A stretch of 64,000 nucleotides of DNA, taken from AC-37 sp036389295. Lineage in GTDB: Bacteria; Actinomycetota; Thermoleophilia; Solirubrobacterales; Thermoleophilaceae. A program made the translations under genes and the position numbers. Shown here one piece after another: positions 24,383 to 33,056 of this stretch (within the stretch, counting starts at the first letter, position 1; each line of letters begins with the position of its first letter). The notes under the pieces were generated by a model, which had not been told where the DNA came from, made no database searches, and saw only the letters and a program-made list of their open reading frames with translations. The DNA is taken from the NCBI GenBank assembly GCA_036389295.1, contig DASVQB010000055.1, positions 25,564 to 89,563 on the forward strand, in the 5' to 3' direction.

Positions 24383-25363
24383 TCAGGCGCGCCGCGGCTG
24401 CGCCCGCCGCAGCTCCGGCGCCTGCTTCTTCGAGTACTCGCCGTACGCCTCGACGATCCGCTGCACGAGCTTGTGCCGCACGACATCCTCGCCGCCGAAG
24501 CGGACGAACTCGATCCCCTCGACGTCGCTCAGGATGTCCCCGATCACCACGAGCCCGGAGCGCTGGTCGCCGACGAGGTCGATCTGGGTCACGTCGCCGG
24601 TCACGACCACCTTCGAGTTGAACCCGAGCCGCGTGAGGAACATCTTCATCTGCTCCGGACTCGTGTTCTGGGCCTCGTCGAGGATGATGAACGAGTCGTT
24701 CAGCGTGCGGCCGCGCATGAACGCGAGCGGCGCGACCTCGATCGTGCCGCGCTCGAGGTACTGGTGGACGCGCTCGGACTCGAGCATGTCGTAGAGGGCG
24801 TCGAACAGCGGCCGCAGGTAGGGGTCCACCTTCGCCATCACGTCTCCGGGCAGGAAGCCGAGCCGCTCGCCCGCCTCGACCGCCGGCCGCGTCAGGACGA
24901 TCCGGTTGACCTCCCGCCGCGACAGCGCCGCCACCGCCATCGCCACGGCGAGGAACGACTTGCCGGTGCCCGCCGGGCCGATCCCGACCGTGATGGTGTG
25001 GTCGCGGATCGCGTCCACGTAGCGCTTCTGGTTGACCGTCTTGGGCGCCACCCTCAGGCCGCGGTGGCGCCAGACCACGTCCTCGAGGATCGCGCTCGGG
25101 CTCGCGTGCCGGTCGAGGGCGTCGGTGATCGCCGCGATCGTGCCGGGGGCGATCTGGTGGCCCTGGCGGACGAGGTCCGAGAGCTCGCGCACGACCGCCT
25201 CCGCCGCCGCCACCGCCGGCGGCGGGCCGTCGAGCGTCAGCAGGTTGCCGCGCAGGAACACGTCGCAGTCGAGGTGGCCCTCCAGGGCCTTCACGATCGT
25301 GTCGCCCGGCCCCGCCAGCTCCGTGGCGACCTCGTCGAGCAGCTCCACCTGCGCGCGGGCCAT
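24383..25363 (-). CDS. phoH: PhoH family protein (PhoH-like ATPase, YbeZ group)
   Basis: A 326-residue PhoH/YbeZ protein, a P-loop ATPase associated with YbeY and ribosome/RNA quality control. Walker A is GIGPAGTGKSFLAVAMAV (about 125-142), VLTRPAVEAGERLGFLPGD follows, and Walker B is DSFIILDEAQNTSPEQMKMFLTRLG. VVVTGDVTQIDL is sensor-like. The N-terminal KH-like region (GHLDCDVFLRGNLL) is present. It is the leftward neighbour of yqeY and would be adjacent to ybeY but for the inserted secreted gene. Full length, ATG at 25363. Confidence 0.95.
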   Translation of the reverse strand: MARAQVELLDEVATELAGPGDTIVKALEGHLDCDVFLRGNLLTLDGPPPAVAAAEAVVRELSDLVRQGHQIAPGTIAAITDALDRHASPSAILEDVVWRHRGLRVAPKTVNQKRYVDAIRDHTITVGIGPAGTGKSFLAVAMAVAALSRREVNRIVLTRPAVEAGERLGFLPGDVMAKVDPYLRPLFDALYDMLESERVHQYLERGTIEVAPLAFMRGRTLNDSFIILDEAQNTSPEQMKMFLTRLGFNSKVVVTGDVTQIDLVGDQRSGLVVIGDILSDVEGIEFVRFGGEDVVRHKLVQRIVEAYGEYSKKQAPELRRAQPRRA

Positions 25364-25398
25364 CTAGCCGGGGTCCTGGAGTCGGGGAACGCCCACCT

Positions 25399-25836
25399 CT
25401 AGGTCAGGCGCTCCTTCACCAGCTGGCTCACGCGCCTTCCGTCGGCCCGGCCGCCGACCCGCGGCATCGCGAGCGCCATGACCCTGCCCATCTCCTTGGC
25501 CGAGGACGCGCCGGACTCGGCGAGCGCGTCGTCCACGATCGCCGCCAGCTCCTCGTCGGAGAGCTGCTCGGGCAGGTAGGCCTCGATCAGCTCGGCCTCG
25601 CGCTCCTCGGACGACGCCAGGTCGTCGCGTCCCGCCTCGCGGTACGCGCTCGCCGACTCGAGCCGCCGCTTGCGCTCGCGCTGGAGCACGGCCAGCTCGT
25701 CCGGCTCCGACCCGCCCGCCTCCTTGTGCGCGCGCTGGAGCTCGGCGGTGACCATCCGGAGCGCGCCCACGCGCTCGCGCTCGCCGGCCTTCATCGCGGC
25801 CGCCGTGTCGTCACGGACCTTCTGGAGCACCGACAT
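25399..25836 (-). CDS. GatB/YqeY domain protein
   Basis: A 145-residue YqeY-family protein related to the C-terminal helical domain of GatB. It begins MSVLQKVRDDTAAAMKAGERERVGALRMVTAEL, the standard family opening with the alternating charged helix. It ends RVGGRADGRRVSQLVKERL, matching the G.aDG..v...v...L motif. The ATG at 25836 was chosen as it is immediately upstream of the conserved region; the longer open frame runs into the divergent HAD gene. It probably shares a transcript with phoH, 35 bases downstream. Confidence 0.93.
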   Translation of the reverse strand: MSVLQKVRDDTAAAMKAGERERVGALRMVTAELQRAHKEAGGSEPDELAVLQRERKRRLESASAYREAGRDDLASSEEREAELIEAYLPEQLSDEELAAIVDDALAESGASSAKEMGRVMALAMPRVGGRADGRRVSQLVKERLT

Positions 25837-25893
25837 CGAGCTGAATTCTAGGCCCGGCCGACCGGCTCGAGGCGACCCTCTTATCCTCCGCCC

Positions 25894-26586
25894 GTGGCCA
25901 TCCGCGTCGCGACCTTCGACTGCTACGGCACCCTCGTCGACTGGGAGGGCGGGCTCGGCGCGTTCCTGTACCAGAAGGCGCTGCGGGCGCGCGACGCCGA
26001 CCTCCCGCCGGGACGCGTCCTCCGCGAGCGCTGGGAGGCGATCCAGTTCGGCCTGATCCAGGGCGACTACCGGCCCTACAAGGACGTGCTGGCCGAGAGC
26101 GTGCGGCTCCTGTGCGAGGAGCGCGGCTGGCCGTACGACCCGGAGGAGGACGGGAAGGCGGTCGTCCGCTCGATCCGCAGCTGGCAGCCGTTCCCCGACA
26201 CCCGCCCCGCGCTCGAGCGGACCCGCGCGGCCGGCGTCCGGCTCGTGATCGTGTCGAACACCGACCGCGACATCATGGAGCACACGCTGCGCCAGCTCGA
26301 GGTCCCGTTCGACGACGTCCAGGTGGCCGAGGACGTGAGCGCCTACAAGCCGGCGGACGTGGTCTTCGAGCGGGCGCTCGAGCGGATCGGCGAGGCGCCC
26401 GGGGACGTGCTCCACGTCGCGTTCGGCTTCAAGTACGACATCGGGCCCGCCGCCCGCGCCGGCATGAGGACCGCCTGGGTCAACCGCCACGGCGAGCCGC
26501 CGCCCGGCGACGACGCCTACGACCACGAGTGGCGCGACCTCTGGGGCCTCGCCGAGCTGGCCGAGTCCGGCGGGAGCGGCGGCTAG
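25894..26586 (+). CDS. HAD-superfamily hydrolase (haloacid dehalogenase type)
   Basis: A 230-residue HAD hydrolase. Motif I is VATFDCYGTLVDWEGG with the nucleophilic Asp, motif II is VIVSNTD, and the motif III Lys is in VSAYKPADVVFERAL. Motif IV is replaced by VAFGFKYDIGPAARAGM, in which FKYDI... takes the place of the usual GDs..nDi. The DCYGT start and overall length fit the HAD-IA type II (haloacid dehalogenase-like) group; the substrate is unknown. It starts with GTG at 25894, divergent from yqeY by 57 bases. Confidence 0.88.
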   Translation: MAIRVATFDCYGTLVDWEGGLGAFLYQKALRARDADLPPGRVLRERWEAIQFGLIQGDYRPYKDVLAESVRLLCEERGWPYDPEEDGKAVVRSIRSWQPFPDTRPALERTRAAGVRLVIVSNTDRDIMEHTLRQLEVPFDDVQVAEDVSAYKPADVVFERALERIGEAPGDVLHVAFGFKYDIGPAARAGMRTAWVNRHGEPPPGDDAYDHEWRDLWGLAELAESGGSGG

Positions 26587-26647
26587 TCCGCCTGGCGCGC
26601 CGCGCGCGGCCGCGAGCCGCCGCCCCCCACCCTGCGAAGCTTGCCCC

Positions 26648-28438
26648 GTGAGCGAGGGGCAGCTGATCCTGGTCGCGGGCTCCCTGCTGGCCGCCGGCCT
26701 GGGAGCGTCGCTGATGGCGCGCCAGCTGCGGCTGCCCAGCCTGCTGCTCTTCCTCGGCCTGGGGATGGCGATCGGCTCGGACGGCATCGGCTGGATCGAG
26801 TTCGACGACTACGAGCTGGCGCGGACGATCGGGGTGATCGCCCTCGCGCTGATCCTGTTCGAGGGCGGGCTGAGCACTGGGTTCGCCGAGGTCCGGCCGG
26901 TCCTGCGGCCGGCGCTCGCGCTGGCGTTCGCGGGCACGCTCATCACCGCGGCGCTCTCCGGCCTCGCCGCCATGTGGCTGTTCGACGTCTCGATGCTCGA
27001 GGGGCTCCTGCTCGGCTCGATCATCTCCGCCACCGACGGCGCGGCGATCTTCGCCCTGCTGCGCACCTCCACGCTCGAGCGGCGGCTCGCGCGGACGCTG
27101 GAGGGCGAGTCGGGGCTCAACGACCCGGTGGCCGTCCTGCTCGTCCTCGGGTTCATCGACTGGATCGAGGAGCCGAGCTACGGGGTGGTCGACATGCTCG
27201 GGCTGTTCGCGGGCCAGCTCGGGATCGGGGTCGTGGCCGGGCTCGTGGTCGGCGGCGGTGCGATCCTCGCCTTCCGCCGCTCGCACCTCGACACCGCCGG
27301 GCTGTACCCGGTCGCGTCGCTCGCCACGGCGGCGCTCGCCTTCGGCGCCGCCGACTCGCTCGGCGGGTCCGGCTTCCTCGCGGTGTACCTGGCCGGGCTG
27401 GTCGTCGGCAGCGCCGTGGTGCCCGCCAAGCGGACGATCGTCACCTTCCACCAGGGGCTCGCCTGGATCGGTCAGATCTCGATGTTCGTCGCGCTCGGGC
27501 TGCTCGTCTTCCCGAGCCAGCTCGGCGACGTGTGGCTCGACGGGACGATCCTCGCGCTCGTCCTCGTGTTCGTGGCGCGCCCCGCGGCTGCGCTGGTCGC
27601 GACCGCCGCCGAGCGCTTCGACTTGCGCGAGCGGCTGCTGCTCGGCTGGGCCGGCCTGCGGGGCGCCGTGCCGGTCGTGCTCGCCACCTTCCCGGTGATC
27701 GAGGAGATCCCCGCCAGCCGCGAGTTCTTCGACATCGTCTTCTTCGCCGTCGTGCTGTCGACGCTGCTCCAGGGCGCGACGTTCGAGCCGCTCGCCCGCC
27801 GGCTGGGGCTGACTACCAACGAGCCCGCCCTGCCGAGCCCGCTGGCCGAGTCCGGCACGATCCGCCGGCTCGGCGCCGAGGTGCTCGAGTACCCGGTGGC
27901 GGCGACCGACGCGATCGCCGGCGCGCGCGTGCGCGACCTCGGCCTGCCGCGCGAGGCGGTCGTCAACGTGATCGTGCGCGGCAACGAGGCGATCCCGCCG
28001 CGCGGCGCGACCCGCCTGCGGGCCGGCGACCGCGTGCACGTGCTGATGCGCGAGGAGGCCGCCGCCCGCCTGCCGCAGCTCCTGAAGCGCTGGCGCGAGG
28101 GCCCGATCGGGCCGCGACCGCGGCCGCCGCGCCGCCCCGAGGGCCGCGAGCCGATCCTCACCGCGCGCGCGTGGCACGAGCGCGACGGCGACCCGGCCCA
28201 CCCCGCCGCCGTCGTGGGCGAGCGGGTGATCGACCAGCTCCGCGTCCGCCGCGACCGCCCCGGCGGCCTGTTCGTCCTGGTGGACGGCCGCTACGCGCTG
28301 ACCGGCCCGATCCTGGCCGTCGGCGGCCGCAGCCAGCTCTCCCGCTGGGTCCGCCGCCGGATACGCCGCGCGGGCCCCGACGAGCGCGCCTGGCTCCAGA
28401 CCGTCATCGGCGCGCTGGCGACGGAGGTGCCGGAGTAG
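26648..28438 (+). CDS. K+/H+ (or Na+/H+) antiporter, CPA1 type with regulatory C-terminus
   Basis: A 596-residue membrane antiporter. Residues 1-~390 have 12-13 helices, including LILFEGGLSTGFAEV, ISATDGAAIFALLR (the paired acidic/polar segment in the ion path) and LEGESGLNDPVAVLLVLG, all typical of NhaP2/CvrA. The last 200 residues form a soluble region with a TrkA-C-like domain (GARVRDLGLPREAVVNVIVRGNEAIPPRG..LRAGDRVHVLM) that senses cytosolic ligands, followed by a basic Pro/Arg-rich tail. It probably exports K+ or Na+ in exchange for protons. The GTG at 26648 is 61 bases after the HAD gene. It converges on prmA. Confidence 0.93.
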   Translation: MSEGQLILVAGSLLAAGLGASLMARQLRLPSLLLFLGLGMAIGSDGIGWIEFDDYELARTIGVIALALILFEGGLSTGFAEVRPVLRPALALAFAGTLITAALSGLAAMWLFDVSMLEGLLLGSIISATDGAAIFALLRTSTLERRLARTLEGESGLNDPVAVLLVLGFIDWIEEPSYGVVDMLGLFAGQLGIGVVAGLVVGGGAILAFRRSHLDTAGLYPVASLATAALAFGAADSLGGSGFLAVYLAGLVVGSAVVPAKRTIVTFHQGLAWIGQISMFVALGLLVFPSQLGDVWLDGTILALVLVFVARPAAALVATAAERFDLRERLLLGWAGLRGAVPVVLATFPVIEEIPASREFFDIVFFAVVLSTLLQGATFEPLARRLGLTTNEPALPSPLAESGTIRRLGAEVLEYPVAATDAIAGARVRDLGLPREAVVNVIVRGNEAIPPRGATRLRAGDRVHVLMREEAAARLPQLLKRWREGPIGPRPRPPRRPEGREPILTARAWHERDGDPAHPAAVVGERVIDQLRVRRDRPGGLFVLVDGRYALTGPILAVGGRSQLSRWVRRRIRRAGPDERAWLQTVIGALATEVPE

Positions 28439-28455
28439 GAGCTTTTGCTGCCTTT

Positions 28456-28472
28456 CCCTCGCATACCGAGGG
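28456..28472. terminator. Hairpin between convergent antiporter and prmA genes
   Basis: CCCTCG (28456-28461) and CGAGGG (28467-28472) form a 6-bp stem with a 5-base loop, filling most of the 34 bases between the two stop codons. A longer imperfect pairing (CTTTCCC with GGGAAAG) extends it. There is no strong U-run, as is common in GC-rich actinobacteria. It is a plausible shared terminator. Confidence 0.4.
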
Positions 28473-29294
28473 TTAGGTGGGAAAGCTCCGCCGAAGCAGC
28501 AGGGCCGACCAGCCGCGGTCGGTGAGCCGGCCCCGCTCGCGGAGGCCGCGGCGGGCGAAGGCGGCGGCGACCTCGTCGGCCTCTTCCGCGAGCAGGCCGG
28601 AGGCCACGAGCGCCTGGGGCACCTCGTCCAGCGCCTCGGCGACGCGGAGCAGCAGGGGGCGCATCAGGTTCGCCGCCACCACGTCGGCGGCCGGCGGCGC
28701 CGCGCGCCTGAGGTCGAACCGCTCGACCGCGTCGAGGACCACGCCGTTGTCGCGCGCGTTCGCCTGCGTGGCCGCCACCGCCGCCCGCTCCGCGTCGAGC
28801 GCGACCACGGGGCGGAATCCGAGCTTGGCGGCCGCGATCGCCAGCACGCCCGAGCCGCAGCCGAGGTCGGCGAACGAGCCGCGCGGCTCGAGGTCGAGCA
28901 TCAGCTCGAGGCACAGGCGCGTGGTCGGGTGGGCGCCGGTGCCGAACGCCGCCCCGGGGTCGATCACGATCTCGTGGACGCCGGGGCGGATCGCCTCCTG
29001 CTCCCACGGCGGCCGGACCCAGAGCCGTCCCCCGACGAGCACCGGGGCGTGGAAGCGCTTCCAGCGCTCGGCCCAGTCGTCCGGGACCGGCTCGCCGCGC
29101 ACGGCAACACGGACGCCGCCGACTTCGGCCTCGCCCTCGGGGAGCGACGGCAGCTCGCCCGGCGCGCCGTAGAGGGCGAACTCGACGAAGCCGTCGCCGT
29201 CGACCTGCTCGACGCCGGCGGGCGCGAGCTCCAGCAGCGCGGCGAGGACCTGCTCCGCGGCGGCCGCGGGCGAGCGGACGGCGAGCCGGATCAC
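28473..29294 (-). CDS. prmA: Ribosomal protein L11 methyltransferase
   Basis: A 273-residue class I methyltransferase of the PrmA family. The hallmark is IDPGAAFGTGAHPTTRLCLELM, followed by motif I SFADLGCGSGVLAIAAAKLG, VVALDAERAA and the catalytic-type VVAANLMRPLLLRVAEAL (NL/M loop). It methylates ribosomal protein L11. It follows dnaJ in the conserved hrcA-dnaJ-prmA order, 46 bases downstream. Slightly shorter than the E. coli protein, as in many actinobacteria. Confidence 0.94.
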   Translation of the reverse strand: MIRLAVRSPAAAAEQVLAALLELAPAGVEQVDGDGFVEFALYGAPGELPSLPEGEAEVGGVRVAVRGEPVPDDWAERWKRFHAPVLVGGRLWVRPPWEQEAIRPGVHEIVIDPGAAFGTGAHPTTRLCLELMLDLEPRGSFADLGCGSGVLAIAAAKLGFRPVVALDAERAAVAATQANARDNGVVLDAVERFDLRRAAPPAADVVAANLMRPLLLRVAEALDEVPQALVASGLLAEEADEVAAAFARRGLRERGRLTDRGWSALLLRRSFPT

Positions 29295-29340
29295 GGGCGG
29301 CCCCGCTCCGGTCCGGGCGCGCGCGCCGGCCGGACCGCGG

Positions 29341-30462
29341 TCAGCGGAACGCCCGCCGGACCCGCGCGAAGATCGACTCCTCGGCCGGGTCGCGGAGGTT
29401 CTCGTCGGTCAGCGTGCCGGCGAACCGCTCGAGCACCCTGCGCTGCTCGGCCGAGAGCTTGCGCGGGATCACCACGTTCACGATCACCCGCTGGTCGCCG
29501 CGCGCGCCGCGCCGCAGCGACGGCATCCCGAGCCCCCGCAGCGTGACGACGCTGCCCGGCTGCGTGCCGGGCGCGATCTCGACCTCCTGCTCGCCGTCGA
29601 GCGTCGGCACGGTGACGCGGGTGCCGAGCGCGGCCGCGGGCGCCGGCAGGTCCACGACCGTCACGAGGTCGTTGCCGTCGCGGACGAAGCGCTCGTCGGC
29701 CGCGACCTTGACGAGCACGTACAGGTCGCCGGGCGGGCCGCCGCGGTCGCCCGCGTGACCGCGGCCGGCGAGTCGGATCCGCTGCTCGTCGCCGATCCCG
29801 GCCGGCACGTCGACGGTCAGCCGCCGCCGCTCGGCGCGCCGGCCGCGTCCTCGGCACTCGCGGCACGGGGTCCGCGCCACGCGCCCGTCCCCGCCGCAGG
29901 CGTCGCAGGCCGCCTCGCGGACGAGCTGCCCGAACGCCGTGCGCTGCACCGCGCGGAGCCGGCCGGCGCCCTCGCAGCGCGGGCAGGTCTCGATCGGCGT
30001 GCCCGGCTCCGCGGCGTTGCCGTTGCAGTGCGAGCAGACCGCCACCGCGTCGTAGTCCACGTCCACCGCGGCCCCGGACGCGGCCTGCTCGAGGGTGACC
30101 TCGACCGCCACCGCCACGTCGCCGCCCTGGGACGCGACGCTCCGCATCCCGCCTCCGAAGGCCGACTCGCCGCCGAAGAACGCGTCGAAGATGTCGGCGA
30201 ACGACCCGAAGCCGGAGTAGTGCGTCTCGAACCCGCGCGACTGGAGGCCCTCGTGGCCGTAGCGGTCGTAGACGGCGCGGCGCTCGGGGTCGCTCAGCAC
30301 CTCGTACGCCTCGGCCGCCTCCTTGAACTTCTCCTCGGCCTCCGGGTCGTGCTGGTTCACGTCCGGGTGCAGCTCGCGGGCGAGCTTGCGGAACGCCCGC
30401 TTCACCTCCCGCTCGTCGGCGCCGCGCGAGACGCCGATCACCTCGTAGTAGTCGCGCTTCAC
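29341..30462 (-). CDS. dnaJ: Chaperone DnaJ
   Basis: A 373-residue full-length DnaJ (Hsp40), the DnaK co-chaperone. The J domain has HPD in LARELHPDVNQHD, then the G/F region (FGSFADIFDAFFGGESAFGGG). Four zinc-finger repeats follow: CSHCNGNA (third Gly of CxxCxGxG lost), CPRCEGAG, CDACGGDG and CRECRGRG. Two C-terminal substrate domains follow, with DLYVLVKVAADERF. It starts with GTG at 30462, overlapping the hrcA stop by 4 bases, and belongs to the hrcA-dnaJ-prmA unit. Confidence 0.97.
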   Translation of the reverse strand: MKRDYYEVIGVSRGADEREVKRAFRKLARELHPDVNQHDPEAEEKFKEAAEAYEVLSDPERRAVYDRYGHEGLQSRGFETHYSGFGSFADIFDAFFGGESAFGGGMRSVASQGGDVAVAVEVTLEQAASGAAVDVDYDAVAVCSHCNGNAAEPGTPIETCPRCEGAGRLRAVQRTAFGQLVREAACDACGGDGRVARTPCRECRGRGRRAERRRLTVDVPAGIGDEQRIRLAGRGHAGDRGGPPGDLYVLVKVAADERFVRDGNDLVTVVDLPAPAAALGTRVTVPTLDGEQEVEIAPGTQPGSVVTLRGLGMPSLRRGARGDQRVIVNVVIPRKLSAEQRRVLERFAGTLTDENLRDPAEESIFARVRRAFR

Positions 30463-31484
30463 TCGTCGTAGAGCTCGCCGACGAACCGCGACAGCTCGGC
30501 CGCGGCCTGCCTGACCGACGCGATCGCCGTGGGGTAGTCCATCCGGGTCGGCCCGACCACGCTCACGGCGCCGAGGTTGCGGGTGGCGATCCCGTAGTTG
30601 GCCGCCACCACGCTCAACGACCGCAGCTCCGGCGCCTCGTTCTCGGTCCCGATCCGCAGGTAGACGCTGGGCTCCTCGAGCGCGCTGCGGAGCGTCGAGA
30701 GCAGGGTGACCCGCCGCTCGAGCACCTGCATCAGGTCGCTGAGCTGGGACAGCTCCTGGAGCCGGTCCTCGGTCACGAGCCGTGCGGCGCCGCCGAAGTA
30801 GAGGGTGTCCTCCGCGGTCTCCTCGAGCTCGACGAACGCCGGCCCGAGCGTCGTCAGGAAGCCGCGCTCGGCCTCCGACAGGTCGGGGGCGAACAGCTTC
30901 GTGTGGAGCATCCGCGCGCCCACGCCCATGCCGCCGAGCACCTCGTTCAGGTAGCTGCGCGCCCAGCCGACGAGCCCGGGGTCGATCGGCTTGTCGTACG
31001 AGAAGACGCGCTTGGTCACGCCGCCCGTCGAGGTGATGACGACCACCATCGCCACCTGCGGCTGGAGCAGCAGCACCTCGACGTGCTTGATCGTGGTCGT
31101 GCCGATCGGCGGCGCGGAGACGATCGCCAGCAGATTCGTCACCTGGGAGAGCTGCTCGGTCGTCGCCCGCATGGCCTCGTCGATCTCCGAGCGGATCTCC
31201 GGCAGCCTCAGGTGCGGCCTGTCGAGCGCGTCGCCGCCCGCCGCGAGCAGCTCGTCCACGTAGCGGCGGTAGCCGAGGTCGGTCGGGACCCGGCCGGCCG
31301 AGGTGTGCGGGTGCTGGAGCAGGCCGAGCTCCTCGAGCCGGGCCAGCTCGGCGCGGACGGTCGACGGCCCCCACGGCACGTCGTCGTGCTCGGCCAGCAG
31401 CTTCGATCCGACCGGCTGGCCCAGCGAGACGTGCGACTCCACGACCTTGCGGAGCACGATCGACTGTCTCGTGGTGAGCTGCAC
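30459..31484 (-). CDS. hrcA: Heat-inducible transcription repressor HrcA
   Basis: A 341-residue HrcA. The N-terminal winged helix has QSIVLRKVVESHVSLGQPVGSKLLAEH and STVRAELARLEELGLLQHPHTSAGRVPTDLGYRRYVDELL, the standard HrcA start. The GAF-like domain has VVVITSTGGVTKRVF, and the C-terminal MDYPTAIASVRQAAAELSRFV closes the protein. It represses heat-shock genes by binding CIRCE. No TTAGCACTC-N9-GAGTGCTAA element is visible in the ~80 bases upstream, so the local operon may be controlled otherwise or by a divergent operator. Confidence 0.96.
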   Translation of the reverse strand: MQLTTRQSIVLRKVVESHVSLGQPVGSKLLAEHDDVPWGPSTVRAELARLEELGLLQHPHTSAGRVPTDLGYRRYVDELLAAGGDALDRPHLRLPEIRSEIDEAMRATTEQLSQVTNLLAIVSAPPIGTTTIKHVEVLLLQPQVAMVVVITSTGGVTKRVFSYDKPIDPGLVGWARSYLNEVLGGMGVGARMLHTKLFAPDLSEAERGFLTTLGPAFVELEETAEDTLYFGGAARLVTEDRLQELSQLSDLMQVLERRVTLLSTLRSALEEPSVYLRIGTENEAPELRSLSVVAANYGIATRNLGAVSVVGPTRMDYPTAIASVRQAAAELSRFVGELYDE

Positions 31485-31563
31485 GCCTCGATTATGGTGA
31501 GCCCGCGCGGGAACGTGCGCGGGGCGCCGCGCGCGAGCCGGCCCGCGGCCCGGGCGCCGGCCC

Positions 31564-31953
31564 CTAGCCGGTCGGCTCGAGCTCGGCCTCGGCGTTCCGG
31601 ATGATCGCGTTCTCGCCCTGCACGGCGACGGTGTCGACGACGACGCGGCCGTCGCGGACCTCCTTCACCGTGCCGCTGACCACGATCTCCTGCTCCGGCA
31701 GGCCCATCCCGCGGAACTGGACCGCGAGGCGCTTGAGGCCGCGCGGGTCGCCGCCTGCGGCCGCGGCGTTGGCCCGGGCCACCTGCGCCATCGCGTAGAG
31801 CCCGTGGAGGATGTTCCCCGGCAGGCCCGCCATCTTGGCGAACTCCGGGTCGATGTGGATCGGGTTGAAGTCGCCCGACGCGCCCGCGTAGCGGTGCGGG
31901 AGGTACTTGTCGGGGGTCACCCGCAGCTCGGGGATCGAGTCGCCCTGGTCCAT
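31564..31953 (-). CDS. MaoC/HadB-type (R)-hydroxyacyl dehydratase subunit
   Basis: A 129-residue hot-dog protein with the hydratase-2 motif YAGASGDFNPIHIDPEFAKMAG, in which Asp and His are catalytic, and LPGNILHGLYAMAQVARA after it. VVSGTVKEVRDGRVVVDTVAVQGENAIIRNAEAEL is the conserved rear strand region. It lies 1 base downstream of a second MaoC-like gene, the arrangement of the heterodimeric HadA-HadB fatty-acid dehydratase of mycobacteria. It dehydrates 3-hydroxyacyl chains in fatty-acid or lipid synthesis. The acyl-carrier substrate is inferred from the pair only. Confidence 0.88.
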   Translation of the reverse strand: MDQGDSIPELRVTPDKYLPHRYAGASGDFNPIHIDPEFAKMAGLPGNILHGLYAMAQVARANAAAAGGDPRGLKRLAVQFRGMGLPEQEIVVSGTVKEVRDGRVVVDTVAVQGENAIIRNAEAELEPTG

Positions 31954-31954
31954 C

Positions 31955-32389
31955 TCAGCCTCCTCGGACGATGTTGGTCCAGGTCCCGCGCACGGTCTCC
32001 TGGCCGTCCTGGTTCCTAGACACCGACTCGAACACGTAGTACGTCCGGCCGTCCTTCTCCCACGTGTCCTTGAAGGTCGCCTCGGTGACGATCGCGTCCC
32101 CGGCGCACACCGGCTCGCCCCAGGCGAACTCCTGGCCGCCGTGGACCATCATCATGAAGTTGATCCCGACCTCGGGGTCGAGCACCGCCGGCCCGACGGC
32201 GCCCGCGGAGTAGACCACCGCGAACATCGGCGGCGCCACCACGTCGCGGAAACCCGCCGCCCGGGCGGCCTCGCGGTCGTGGTAGATCGGGCTGTCCTCG
32301 CCCACGGCGCGGGCGTACTCGCGGATCTTCTCGCGGCCCACCTCGTACTCGAACGGCGGGTAGGCCTTGCCTGTCGGGCTGCCCTCCAC
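31955..32389 (-). CDS. HadA/HadC-type dehydratase subunit (FAS1-like hot-dog)
   Basis: A 144-residue hot-dog protein without the full catalytic Asp-His motif. It starts with PPFEYEVGREKIREYARAVGEDSPIYHD and continues AARAAGFRDVVAPPMFAVV, the FAS1-like N-terminal dehydratase domain found in HadA/HadC. QEFAWGEPVCAGDAIVTEATF and VFESVSRNQDGQETVRGTWTNIV complete the pattern. It would be the structural or substrate-binding partner of the downstream MaoC protein. The ATG at 32389 is 43 bases from the next gene on the left-going strand. The pair is probably co-transcribed. Confidence 0.86.
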   Translation of the reverse strand: MEGSPTGKAYPPFEYEVGREKIREYARAVGEDSPIYHDREAARAAGFRDVVAPPMFAVVYSAGAVGPAVLDPEVGINFMMMVHGGQEFAWGEPVCAGDAIVTEATFKDTWEKDGRTYYVFESVSRNQDGQETVRGTWTNIVRGG

Positions 32390-32432
32390 GGCGCGCGAGT
32401 CTATTGGGACGGCGCGCCCGGCGGCGCGGCGC

Positions 32433-33056
32433 TCAACCGCCCGTCAGGCGGTGGACGGCGGCGTCGGCCTCCTCGCCGCTGAACACGCGGTCGAACGGCC
32501 CGGCGGCCGGGCTCGCGCCCGTGAGCTGGCGAAGCGCCCCGGCGTGGCGGGCCTCGACCTGCGCGATCGACGCCGCCGCGGTCAGCAGGTCCTTCGACTG
32601 GATCTGCGACGCCGCGCCGTCGTACGCGCTCACGGCGGAGTCCTCGAGCCGCGTGGCGAAGACCAGTACCGCCTCGTCGCCGGAGAGGTCGGGGAAGCTC
32701 GTCTTCGGCGCCGGGTCGGCCTTCCCGCCTAGCTGCTGGATCGTCTGGGTGAGCTGCTTGGCGTGCGCGTCCTCGTGCCCCGCGATCGTCTCGAGCAGCT
32801 TCTTCGCGTCCGCGCTCAGGCCGTCCGCCTTCAGCGCCTCCTGGTAGAAGGCCCCCTGCACTCGCTCCAGGGTCAGCGCGAAGTTGGCGATGGCGAGGTC
32901 GCCCCCCGCGAACCCGCCGTGGCCCTCGTGCGCGAGCGCCCGCGCCAGGGCGGGGCCCGCGGCCGCCGCTCCGTAGGCGAAGCCCGCGCCGAGCGACGCG
33001 CGCACGAGGAACGTCCCGCGGGTGATGCCGCGGCGGGTGCCGGCCGGTCCGCTCAC
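32433..33056 (-). CDS. Exported ferritin-like protein, copy 1
   Basis: A 207-residue ferritin-like four-helix protein. The N-terminus has a Tat-like signal, RRGITRGTFLVRASLGAGFAYG, and a His/Gly patch (HEGHGGFAGG) after cleavage. Di-iron ligands fit in ALTLERVQGAFYQEAL, GHEDAHAKQL, RLEDSAVSAYDGA and QVEARHAGAL (Glu, ExxH, Glu, ExxH). The GTG at 33056 overlaps the stop of the second copy upstream, so they are co-translated. Such proteins may store or detoxify iron or peroxide in the envelope; the exact role is unproved. Confidence 0.85.
   Translation of the reverse strand: MSGPAGTRRGITRGTFLVRASLGAGFAYGAAAAGPALARALAHEGHGGFAGGDLAIANFALTLERVQGAFYQEALKADGLSADAKKLLETIAGHEDAHAKQLTQTIQQLGGKADPAPKTSFPDLSGDEAVLVFATRLEDSAVSAYDGAASQIQSKDLLTAAASIAQVEARHAGALRQLTGASPAAGPFDRVFSGEEADAAVHRLTGG

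Noticed and set aside
28439..28472. A riboswitch or small RNA between the antiporter and prmA.
   Set aside because: Only 34 bases, holding one simple hairpin; a shared terminator is sufficient.
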